Positions 1 to 7,098 of a stretch of 57,807 nt of DNA are shown piece after piece. The DNA is from Sulfurimonas sp. (GTDB taxonomy: Bacteria > Campylobacterota > Campylobacteria > Campylobacterales > Sulfurimonadaceae), in the NCBI GenBank assembly GCA_030949825.1, contig JAUZSC010000041.1, positions 1 to 57,807 of the forward strand, read 5' to 3'. The position numbers and the translations under genes are program-made. Numbering within the stretch: position 1 is the stretch's first letter; each line of letters opens with the position of its first letter. Under the pieces are notes generated by a model. That model did no database searches. It was not told where the DNA came from and was given only the letters and a program-made list of their open reading frames with translations.

Positions 1-75
1 TAAGATTTATATCATAAGTTTCGGACAACTATCCTGACACAGGGGGCATTATGATACTTAAGCGAAGGATTAAAG
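1..75. other. Left edge upstream of the integrase
   Basis: These 75 bases precede the integrase start. In integrons the attI site and the cassette array lie beyond the 5' end of intI, so any array here would be to the left of the window. I cannot identify an attI core or an attC-type repeat in so short a stretch. An AAGCGAAGGA segment just before the ATG at 76 is the only plausible ribosome-binding site. Confidence 0.4.
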
Positions 76-1021
76 ATGCAAGTTAAAAAGAAGCTATTAG
101 ATTTAGTTCGAGACAAGATTAGGTTTAAGCATTATAGTTATTCAACAGAAAGAACTTATGTACATTGGATAAAGCATTATATTTTATTTCATCATAAAAA
201 ACATCCTGTTGAAATGGGTAAAGTTGAGATAGAATCATACTTAACACACTTAGCTACAAAAGACAAAGTTGCTCCAACTACACAAAATCAGGCTTTTAGT
301 GCAATATTGTTTTTATATAAAGAAGTATTTGGTGTTGATGTTAGTGAGTGGGATATCCAAGCACTTCGTGCACAAAAACATAAGCATATACCTGTTGTTT
401 TAACCAAAGATGAAGTTAAAAATGTTTTGCGAAATATACCTATAGACTATAATTTACTTGTATACCTTATGTATGGTTGTGGTCTTAGAATGAATGAAGT
501 TTTAAGCTTAAGAATAAAAGATATAGATTTTGGATTCTAAGTCTTTAAAGGATAGAACAATACCATTGCCACAAAAATTAAAATCCAAACTTTTAGAACA
601 AGTGGAAATAGTAAGTAAGATACATGAACAAGATTTAAACAATGGATTTGGAAGTGTTTATATGCCTTACTCGTTAGATAAAAAAAAACCTCGCTCAAAA
701 CTTGAAACAAAATGGCAATTTTTATTTCCTATGAAAAATATATCGACTGACCCAAGAACAAAAGAGAAAAGACGACATCATGTTATGTCACAAACTCTTG
801 GACGAAATATTAAGGTAGCAGCGCAAAAAGCTAAACTAAACAAACGAGTAACTTCACACATATTTAGACATTCTTACGCAACACATCTACTTCAAGCTGG
901 AATAGATTTACATAGTATTCAAGAACTTTTAGGACATAAATCTGTTGAGACTACTATGATTTATACGCATGTATTCTCTGAGATGAATAAATCTAAAGTT
1001 GTGAGCCCTTTAGATTTTTAA
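76..1021 (+). pseudogene. intI: Integron integrase IntI, broken by a small deletion
   Basis: This is a tyrosine recombinase of the integron-integrase (IntI) type, which in intact form moves gene cassettes between attC and attI. The N-terminal SAM-like DNA-binding part and the first catalytic Arg (motif CGLRMNEV) are in one frame (76-540). The second half (530-1021) holds [26 protein letters not shown] with the Tyr nucleophile, and the segment before HxxR ([20 protein letters not shown]) that distinguishes IntI from XerC/D. Between KDIDFG and DSKSLKDR about seven residues of the usual beta strand are absent and the frame changes. A loss of about 23 bp would account for both and restore about 322 residues, normal for IntI. 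Activity is therefore unlikely. Identification is firm; the deletion size is inferred. Confidence 0.85.
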
Positions 1022-2958
1022 ATACTTATCTCTTCCTCTTTTTCTTCAATTTCTAAAAGCTCTTCAACTTTTGTTTCATACAATTCTTCTAAATCACTTA
1101 ACTCTTGAGCAATTTTAGTAAGTCCAATTTCTTCATAACATTTTGGGTCAGCCAAACATTTATTTTTTTCTTCTATCTGAGATTCCAGTCTATCAATTTC
1201 TTCTGGGAGTTTTTCGAGTGCTATTTTTTCTTTAAAGGTGAGTTTTAAAACTTTTGTTTTCTCTTTAATTATTTCTATTGGTTTAGCATCAAGTACCTGA
1301 GATTCCATTATGGCTAATTCTTTTAACTCTTTTTCAAGGTCTAAGTATTCTGAATACTGCTGGTACGATTCTTCAATGGTTTTGTCGGCTTTAAATATAA
1401 AAAGCTTTTTCGCAATCTTATCTACAAAGTATCTATCATGACTTACGATTATAACAGCTCCAGAAAAGTTTGTAAGTTGTTCTTCTAAAATGTTGATGGT
1501 TGGAATATCCAAATCGTTAGTAGGTTCATCTAAAATCAAAATATCTACATTTTTTGTAAAGAGCAGGGCAAGAGCGATTCTGTTTTTCTCTCCACCACTC
1601 AGCACACCCACTTTTTTTTCTAAAAACTCACGAGGAAAAAGAAAGTTTTTTAAGTAACCATAAACATGGAGGTCTTTGCCTCTTACACTTACCCTATCTC
1701 CACCATTAGGACAAAAAGTCTCCATCAGGTTCTTAGAATCATCGAGCATTTCTCTGTGTTGATCGAAATAACCTATGCTAAATTCACCTTGTTTTATTTT
1801 CCCTTGTGTAGGTTCAAGACGACCCAAAAGGGCTTTTAGAAGTGTTGATTTTCCACTTCCATTTGGTCCGACTATAGCGATGACATCTTTTTGTAAGATG
1901 CGTGTTGTAAAGTTACGAAGAAGTTCTTTGTTTCCTAGTGTCAAACCTAAGTCCTCAACTTCAAAAAGCATTTTTTGTTTATTGATGCTTTTTTCACGGT
2001 TAAAATGTTTTGCTTCTCTTTGGAGTTCTACTGACATTTTACGAATTTTAGCAGGATTTGTTTTTGCATCTTCGCGTAAGTTCATTAGTCGATCTTTACG
2101 ACCCTCATTTCGTTTGAGCCGTGCTCTTACACCACGAGCAAACCATTCATTTTCTCTTTTGAGTACGCCCAAGAGAGTGTCATGCTGTTTTTGAAGTGTA
2201 CGTATCCATTCTGCTTTTTGAGTAAGATAGTTTGAATATCCACCACTGTAAGCCCGAAGTACACAGTCCTCAACTTCAATAGATTTAGTTGCGATTCTAT
2301 CGATGAAGTATCTATCATGGGAGATAAATACAAGTGTAAACTTTTCTTTTAAAATAAGCTCTTCTAAAAACTCAACCATATAAACATCAAGGTGATTGGT
2401 AGGCTCATCAAGAAGTAAAATATCTGGCTTTTGTAAAAGCAAAGATGCTAAGGCAACACGACGCTGTTCCCCTCCACTAAGTAAGTCTATAGATTTATTT
2501 TCATACTGTTTTAAATCAAAATGCTGGATGATACGCTCGATTTTATCATCGAGATTCCAAGCATTATGATGTTCTATAAAAGCAGATACTTTTTCATGTT
2601 CTTCAAGAAGTTTTTTATTTTCAAAGTCTTCGCTTAAAAGGAGTGAAAGTTCATTGTATCGCTCTTTTGCAAGGTTAAGTTCTCTAAGTCCATCTTCAAC
2701 CGCTTCACGCACAGTATGACCCTCTTTAAAGTTAGGTCTTTGGTCGAGCATCTTGATTTCTAAGTCATTTTTTGTGATTCTTTGTCCACCGTCGTATTCT
2801 AAAGTTCCATGAATGATTTTCATAAGCGTAGATTTACCACTACCATTTTTACCAATGATAACTATGCGTTCACCTTTATCAACATGAAAGTTAACCTCAG
2901 TAAGTATCTTTTGCGCGGAATAATGTTTGGAAATGTTTTGTAGGTCTATGAGTGCCAT
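1018..2958 (-). CDS. uup: ABC-F family ATP-binding protein, Uup-like
   Basis: This is a soluble protein of 646 residues with two tandem ABC ATPase domains and no membrane segments, the architecture of ABC-F proteins that act on ribosomes or DNA rather than transport. Domain 1 has GKNGSGKST near residue 37, signature [12 protein letters not shown] and Walker [12 protein letters not shown]. Domain 2 has [21 protein letters not shown] and [12 protein letters not shown] Glu/Lys-rich predicted coiled coil closes the protein, as in Uup, which has been linked to precise excision of transposons and to ribosome assembly. The stop overlaps the 3' end of the integrase remnant by four bases in convergent orientation. 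The Uup assignment rests on the C-terminal coiled coil and linker sequence; another ABC-F subgroup is possible. Confidence 0.85.
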   Translation of the reverse strand: MALIDLQNISKHYSAQKILTEVNFHVDKGERIVIIGKNGSGKSTLMKIIHGTLEYDGGQRITKNDLEIKMLDQRPNFKEGHTVREAVEDGLRELNLAKERYNELSLLLSEDFENKKLLEEHEKVSAFIEHHNAWNLDDKIERIIQHFDLKQYENKSIDLLSGGEQRRVALASLLLQKPDILLLDEPTNHLDVYMVEFLEELILKEKFTLVFISHDRYFIDRIATKSIEVEDCVLRAYSGGYSNYLTQKAEWIRTLQKQHDTLLGVLKRENEWFARGVRARLKRNEGRKDRLMNLREDAKTNPAKIRKMSVELQREAKHFNREKSINKQKMLFEVEDLGLTLGNKELLRNFTTRILQKDVIAIVGPNGSGKSTLLKALLGRLEPTQGKIKQGEFSIGYFDQHREMLDDSKNLMETFCPNGGDRVSVRGKDLHVYGYLKNFLFPREFLEKKVGVLSGGEKNRIALALLFTKNVDILILDEPTNDLDIPTINILEEQLTNFSGAVIIVSHDRYFVDKIAKKLFIFKADKTIEESYQQYSEYLDLEKELKELAIMESQVLDAKPIEIIKEKTKVLKLTFKEKIALEKLPEEIDRLESQIEEKNKCLADPKCYEEIGLTKIAQELSDLEELYETKVEELLEIEEKEEEISI

Positions 2959-2975
2959 GGCGTATTTCCTTAAAC

Positions 2976-3554
2976 TTATAACTCTGCTACTACTTCTCGT
3001 ACACTTTCGTTTTCATCTTTTGCAAGAATGCTAATAATTTCTGCTGGTGTATTAGGATTTTTAGCGACTGCTGCACGAACATTTTCATCTGCATCTTGAC
3101 TCAATTCTTTTAAAATTTCGTTTGAGATACTTGGATTTACTGATACAGATATACGAACAAATTCATCTCTGTCTTTACTTAGTTTTTCAAGTATTTCTAC
3201 GGGTGTGTTAGGATTTCCTGCTACCCATGAAACGATGAGTCTGTCTTGGCTTAAGGCTATTAAAGTCTCAACAGATGTATTGAGATGTTCTGCTACAAAT
3301 TCTCGTACAAATTCACTTTCATCTTTTGCTAAAACATCTAAAATATCTGAAGATGTATTTATATTTGCTGCAACTCGAACACGGACAAATTGACTTTCAT
3401 CAGCACTCAATATTTCTAGGGCTTTGTTTGAAATATTTGGATTATGTGCAAGTTGTCTTCGCACTGCTTCATTATCACTTGTTGCGAGTGTTTCTAAAAT
3501 ATCTATTGCTGTATTTTCATCATGTGCTAGTTCTAAGTCTGTTTTATTTGACAT
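2976..3554 (-). CDS. HEAT-like / leucine-rich repeat variant protein
   Basis: The protein has 192 residues built almost entirely from seven tandem copies of a 24-26 residue helical repeat. The consensus is roughly NPNTP-EIL--LSKD-DE-VR--VA, matching the leucine-rich repeat variant/HEAT-like class that forms curved protein-binding solenoids. There is no signal peptide, so it should be cytosolic. It ends 17 bases before the ABC-F gene on the same strand, so the two are probably co-transcribed with this gene first. Such proteins are scaffolds or adaptors; no specific partner can be named from the sequence. The fold is secure, the function unknown. Confidence 0.75.
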   Translation of the reverse strand: MSNKTDLELAHDENTAIDILETLATSDNEAVRRQLAHNPNISNKALEILSADESQFVRVRVAANINTSSDILDVLAKDESEFVREFVAEHLNTSVETLIALSQDRLIVSWVAGNPNTPVEILEKLSKDRDEFVRISVSVNPSISNEILKELSQDADENVRAAVAKNPNTPAEIISILAKDENESVREVVAEL

Positions 3555-3682
3555 TTACTTACCTTTATAGTTTTCATTAATTTATTAAATGAATCAATTT
3601 TACGAATTGTATCTTTAAATTTTAATTTTGTAAATGAAGTTTTCAAGCTATAATATTATTTAAATAATTATTGGAGAATTAA

Positions 3683-4075
3683 ATGTTAATAGAAGTGAAT
3701 GAAATACACAAAGTTACGAACGATATTATGAATGTACTACATGAAGAGGAACTTCAGATAATAAATGATTTTCATGATGCAGTTGTAGCTAAAGATATAG
3801 ATAAAATAGAAGAATTGTTTACAGTACTTATAGAAAATGTTGAAGATCACTTCAAAACAGAAGAAGATATGATGGCACAAAGTACACATAGTAATTTTGG
3901 AGCACATAAAAGTGATCATGATCTTATGCGAAAAAAACTAGCTAAGTTTAAAAAGCGATGGGATGTACTTCATGGTCCAATAGAAGTGCAAGGTTTTTTA
4001 GAAAAAGATTTTAAAAAGTGGGTGACTGCACATGTTGCAAAATGGGATGCAGACTGCGCATTACAACTGCAGTAG
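3683..4075 (+). CDS. Bacteriohemerythrin
   Basis: This is a single hemerythrin domain of 130 residues that binds O2 (or NO) at a non-haem di-iron site. All seven expected ligands are present at family spacing: His20, His56 and Glu60 (HFKTEE), His75 and His79, His117 and Asp122. There is no signal or extra domain, so it is a free-standing cytoplasmic oxygen binder for storage, delivery or sensing. It is monocistronic and divergent from the repeat-protein gene; the 128-base gap should carry both promoters. A second hemerythrin lies at 6684-7088. Start chosen at 3683 after a TTGGAGAA ribosome-binding site. Confidence 0.92.
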   Translation: MLIEVNEIHKVTNDIMNVLHEEELQIINDFHDAVVAKDIDKIEELFTVLIENVEDHFKTEEDMMAQSTHSNFGAHKSDHDLMRKKLAKFKKRWDVLHGPIEVQGFLEKDFKKWVTAHVAKWDADCALQLQ

Positions 4076-4078
4076 TTT

Positions 4079-4463
4079 TTACTTATCTGGGTATGGATTA
4101 AATTTTGCGATTTCTTCTATAGCCGGTTCAAACTGTTCAGGAGTGATTTGAAATGCATTTACTCCTAAGTCTGCTATTGCGAAAAGTTTGTCTTCATCTT
4201 TTTCTAAGACAAGAGCAAATATTACTTGTTGGGGATACTTATCTGTAAGTTCCTTGAGAAGAAAAAGCCCTTTTACAACATCCCCACTCATATCAGAAAT
4301 AAGCATGTCGTATTTATTTGTGTCCATAAGCTTTAGAGTTTCTTCTGATGAACTAGCTTTATCTACTTTTTTTAAATTCTTGATTTAATACATCACTACT
4401 TAAATCAAAGAGTGATGTAAATTCTTCTATAAAAAGAATATTCCATTTTTTATTGACAGGCAT
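4079..4463 (-). CDS. CheY-like receiver-domain protein (frame broken once)
   Basis: Joined across one break this is a single receiver domain of 127 residues. It opens with MPVNKKWNILFIEEFTS, where the acidic pair follows the first beta strand, and continues to YDMLISDMSGD, which holds the likely phospho-acceptor Asp, and GVNAFQITPEQF. The usual Lys of the KP motif is replaced in QIT, so phosphorylation-driven switching may be altered. On the coding strand a run of seven A (plus-strand T run at 4367-4373) produces an early stop; six A gives one continuous frame. The gene lies 12 bases downstream of the ClpS-like gene on the same strand and is probably co-transcribed. No output domain is attached. 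A stand-alone regulator is most likely. Confidence 0.65.
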
Positions 4464-4474
4464 GTTTTTCCTTT

Positions 4475-4768
4475 TTATATTTCTTCGATAAGGCAAGACA
4501 TAGAAAACTCTTCTTTTTTAGCAAGTTCTTCAACTATATTTGCTTTGGTCTCTGCAACTTCAAAGAGATAAGCTCCACAAATACCTTCACCATTACTGAG
4601 AATTTCTTCTGTTATCATTTTTGCATCTTCTTTATTTTTGTGAAAGACTTCTATAAGCACTCGCATACAAAATTCCCACGAGATATACTTATTGTAGCGT
4701 ATGTACACAAAATACATTTTAGGCCTGTCACTGAGTCCATAAAAGCTTGTTCTAATTTTAATGGGCAT
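4475..4768 (-). CDS. clpS: ClpS-like adaptor with altered N-degron pocket
   Basis: The protein has 97 residues and aligns over its length with ClpS, the adaptor that delivers N-degron substrates and modulates ClpA/ClpC. Diagnostic segments are YFVYI, WEFCMRVLIEVF, GEGICGAYLFEVAETK and a C-terminal SCLIEEI. Aligned to E. coli ClpS, the residues that hold the substrate alpha-amino group differ: the NDD triplet (Asn34, Asp35, Asp36) is replaced by Tyr-Asn-Lys and His66 by Leu. The Clp-binding face looks retained. It may therefore recognise something other than classical N-degrons, or act only as a Clp modulator. Start at 4768 follows an AGGA box. Family call good, functional consequence inferred. 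Confidence 0.75.
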   Translation of the reverse strand: MPIKIRTSFYGLSDRPKMYFVYIRYNKYISWEFCMRVLIEVFHKNKEDAKMITEEILSNGEGICGAYLFEVAETKANIVEELAKKEEFSMSCLIEEI

Positions 4769-4872
4769 TATATTCCTAGAAAATTGTAAAATAATTTTTT
4801 TGTGTAATTATAGCAAGATTAGATAAAGAACTACGATGTACAATTTCATAATATTATTTATAAGGCTTTAAA

Positions 4873-5247
4873 ATGAGCAAACAAACAAATATCCTTAAAG
4901 AAATTCATGAAATAGTAATGAATATTTTAAAAAGTGGAACGGCTACTGTTGAAGAAGCTGATAAGATTGATGAACTTGAAGCATTGCTTCATAAGCAAAA
5001 TTGTTTTAAAGAGATAAGTCATCCTGATTATAGCTGTCAAGGTGAAGAAATAGCAAAACTCTTTTTTGATAATAAAACAGATGAAGCTACGGATAAAATG
5101 TGTGAATATAAAATCACACCAGAAGATTTTTTCGGTTTTGCACAGTACCATTATGATGATGAACACGAAGATGAAGCACTTGTACAAATATTTACAAATG
5201 TATTTATAGCAGATGTGCATAAGGCGTATACATCAAAGTGTAAATAA
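4873..5247 (+). CDS. Hypothetical protein coupled to selO
   Basis: The protein has 124 residues, is acidic and mostly helical, without signal peptide or membrane segment. I do not recognise the family. It carries several Cys and His residues (QNCFKEISHPDYSC in the middle, QYHYDDEHEDE near the end, and a terminal SKCK), which would suit metal binding or redox chemistry, but no standard motif is met. Its stop TAA is followed immediately by the ATG of selO, so the two are almost certainly translated from one message. That makes a role next to SelO-mediated protein AMPylation worth testing. Confidence 0.7.
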   Translation: MSKQTNILKEIHEIVMNILKSGTATVEEADKIDELEALLHKQNCFKEISHPDYSCQGEEIAKLFFDNKTDEATDKMCEYKITPEDFFGFAQYHYDDEHEDEALVQIFTNVFIADVHKAYTSKCK

Positions 5248-6687
5248 ATGAAACTTCAAGATATACAATTACAAACTCCTTATCTTGAGCTAGATGCTGA
5301 GTTTTATGATTTAACTGAGCCTGAGCCACTTGATGAACCCTATCTTATTAGTTTCAACGAAGATGCTGGCAAGCTTATCAATCTTGATAGCCAAACTAAA
5401 GATAATCCTGACTTTATTGCCATGTTAAATGGTACTTTTTCTCCAAAAGGCGCACGCAATTTTGCTATGTGTTACGCTGGACATCAGTTTGGTAACTACA
5501 ATCCATGGTTAGGTGATGGTAGAGCTTCTAATCTTGGTAAGCTAGGGAGTTGGAACCTGCAAGTAAAAGGAAGCGGAGAAACGCTTTACTCACGCATGGC
5601 AGATGGACGCGCAGCTGTACGTTCATCGATTCGTGAGTACTTGATGAGTGAGGCAATGCACCACTTAGGTATTCCTACAACAAGAGCATTAGGAATCATA
5701 GGTTCTAAAACTAAAATAATGCGTACTAAGACAGAGAATGCAGCTATCGTTATGCGTATGTCAACGAGTTGGGTGCGTTTTGGTACTTTTGAATATTTCC
5801 ATTATAGGAAGGAACATGTAAAACTTAAGGCATTAGCCGAGTATGTTATAGCTGAGTCATTCCCTCATTTAAAAGATGATGAAGACCGTTTTTATAAAAT
5901 GTTTTGTGAAGTAGTAGAGCGTACTGCGAATATGATTGCTTCTTGGCAAGGAATAGGTTTTAACCACGGTGTAATGAACACGGACAATATGTCTATAGAG
6001 GGTTTAACTATTGATTATGGACCTTTTGCTATGCTTGATGATTTTAGATACGGTTATATCTGTAATCACACCGATAGTATAGGGCGTTATAGTTATGGAC
6101 AACAGCCTAATATTTCGTATTGGAATTTAACCAAACTTAGTGAAGCACTTCCTAGTCTTATTTCAAAAGAACGGATGCAAAAAAAGCTTGATGATTATGG
6201 TACATTTATATATCCAGATGCTTATGTTGAGGTAATGCGAAAAAAACTTGGTTTATCTCTGTCTTTGGATGGAGATGGTGAACTTGTCGAAGCACTTGTT
6301 GTAGCACTTCATGACGCTTATGTAGATAACACTTTATTTTTTAGAACTTTGAGTCACTACTATGGAAATAGAGAAGCACTCTATGATATTGCAATGGATC
6401 CTGTAGTTGTGGATAACTGGCTAAAGTTATATGATGTCCGCTTAAAAAAAGAAACTCGTAGCCAAGAAGAACGACAAAATGCAATGCTTCGAACTAATCC
6501 AAAGTATGTACTAAAAAATTATATGATACAAATAGCAATAGAAAAAGCTGAAAAAGATGATTACTCAATGGTAGATACTCTGTTAAATATTGCAAGAAAT
6601 CCTTATGAAGAACTTCCTGAGTTTGAATCTTTTGCAGGCGATACTCCAGAAGAGTACAAAAATATTGGACTTTCTTGTTCTTCTTAG
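5248..6687 (+). CDS. selO: Protein adenylyltransferase SelO
   Basis: This is a SelO/YdiU (UPF0061) family pseudokinase of 479 residues, full family length. SelO proteins transfer AMP from ATP to Ser, Thr or Tyr of protein substrates and have been linked to redox homeostasis. Family blocks are all present: MCYAGHQFGNYNPWLGDGRA, the nucleotide-binding KGSGETLYSRMADGRA, the HGVMNTDNMS segment with the catalytic-loop Asp/Asn, and the metal-binding DYGPF. The chain ends in SCSS, the conserved Cys-containing tail; there is no selenocysteine. It directly follows a hypothetical gene without spacing and ends in a hairpin shared with the convergent hemerythrin gene. Confidence 0.95.
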   Translation: MKLQDIQLQTPYLELDAEFYDLTEPEPLDEPYLISFNEDAGKLINLDSQTKDNPDFIAMLNGTFSPKGARNFAMCYAGHQFGNYNPWLGDGRASNLGKLGSWNLQVKGSGETLYSRMADGRAAVRSSIREYLMSEAMHHLGIPTTRALGIIGSKTKIMRTKTENAAIVMRMSTSWVRFGTFEYFHYRKEHVKLKALAEYVIAESFPHLKDDEDRFYKMFCEVVERTANMIASWQGIGFNHGVMNTDNMSIEGLTIDYGPFAMLDDFRYGYICNHTDSIGRYSYGQQPNISYWNLTKLSEALPSLISKERMQKKLDDYGTFIYPDAYVEVMRKKLGLSLSLDGDGELVEALVVALHDAYVDNTLFFRTLSHYYGNREALYDIAMDPVVVDNWLKLYDVRLKKETRSQEERQNAMLRTNPKYVLKNYMIQIAIEKAEKDDYSMVDTLLNIARNPYEELPEFESFAGDTPEEYKNIGLSCSS

Positions 6688-6703
6688 TTAGAAGAACTTT
6701 TTT
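6677..6703. terminator. Hairpin terminator shared by selO and hemerythrin
   Basis: A perfect 8-bp stem GTTCTTCT/AGAAGAAC with a 5-base loop TAGTT is followed by six T on the plus strand. It overlaps the stop codons of selO (plus) and of the convergent hemerythrin (minus), so the same palindrome encodes both C-termini. It looks like an intrinsic terminator for selO; on the minus strand the T tract is lacking, so it would be weaker in that direction. Confidence 0.7.
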
Positions 6704-7088
6704 CTAAAAACAAAGCCATTTCAGTATCCATTGTTTGGATGTGATGCTGGGTCCATTTTTCTAAATTACCTTCTATATGAATCCATACAGCCTTAGGGTC
6801 TTTCATTTTCTCGAAATATTTTTTCCAAGTTTTTAGTTCATGAATATGTCTGTCATGTTCAGCTTTATGTGTGTCGTAGTCTGGAAATCCTGCTTCTTTC
6901 ATTAAGGCATCTTCAGTAGAAAAATGTAGTGTTGTATGGTCTATTAACTCTTGCATTATCGCCGATGTATTATCCATCTCTAAAGCTCGTGAAGCCTTGT
7001 CAAGTCTGTTTATAATGAGTATCTCTTCTAAGTGCATATCATTTAAAGCGGGTATTGCTAGCATTGCTAAGTCGTTTTGTGTCATCAT
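6684..7088 (-). CDS. Bacteriohemerythrin (second copy)
   Basis: The protein has 134 residues and one hemerythrin domain. The seven di-iron ligands are at the expected spacing: His19, His55 and Glu59 (HFSTED), His74 and His78, His116 and Asp121. It differs considerably from the copy at 3683-4075, so the two are not a recent duplication. It starts 10 bases after the end of the AAA+/FtsH-like fusion gene on the same strand, which makes co-transcription very likely and suggests that the fusion protein and an O2- or NO-binding protein are made together. Cytoplasmic, no signal peptide. Confidence 0.9.
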   Translation of the reverse strand: MMTQNDLAMLAIPALNDMHLEEILIINRLDKASRALEMDNTSAIMQELIDHTTLHFSTEDALMKEAGFPDYDTHKAEHDRHIHELKTWKKYFEKMKDPKAVWIHIEGNLEKWTQHHIQTMDTEMALFLEKSSSN

Positions 7089-7098
7089 ATTTTTTTCC

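Noticed and set aside
1775..2194. Plus-strand open frame of 139 codons inside the ABC-F gene
   Set aside because: It lies opposite conserved ATPase motifs and its Ser/Arg/Leu-rich product has no family features; a shadow of the minus-strand gene.
2976..3554. Possible CRISPR or DNA repeat array
   Set aside because: The regular spacing is at protein level (24-26 residue repeats) and the DNA copies are diverged; there are no constant repeats with unique spacers.
5248..6687. Selenocysteine in SelO
   Set aside because: The C-terminus ends in Ser-Cys-Ser-Ser and a TAG stop; there is no in-frame TGA at the usual position.
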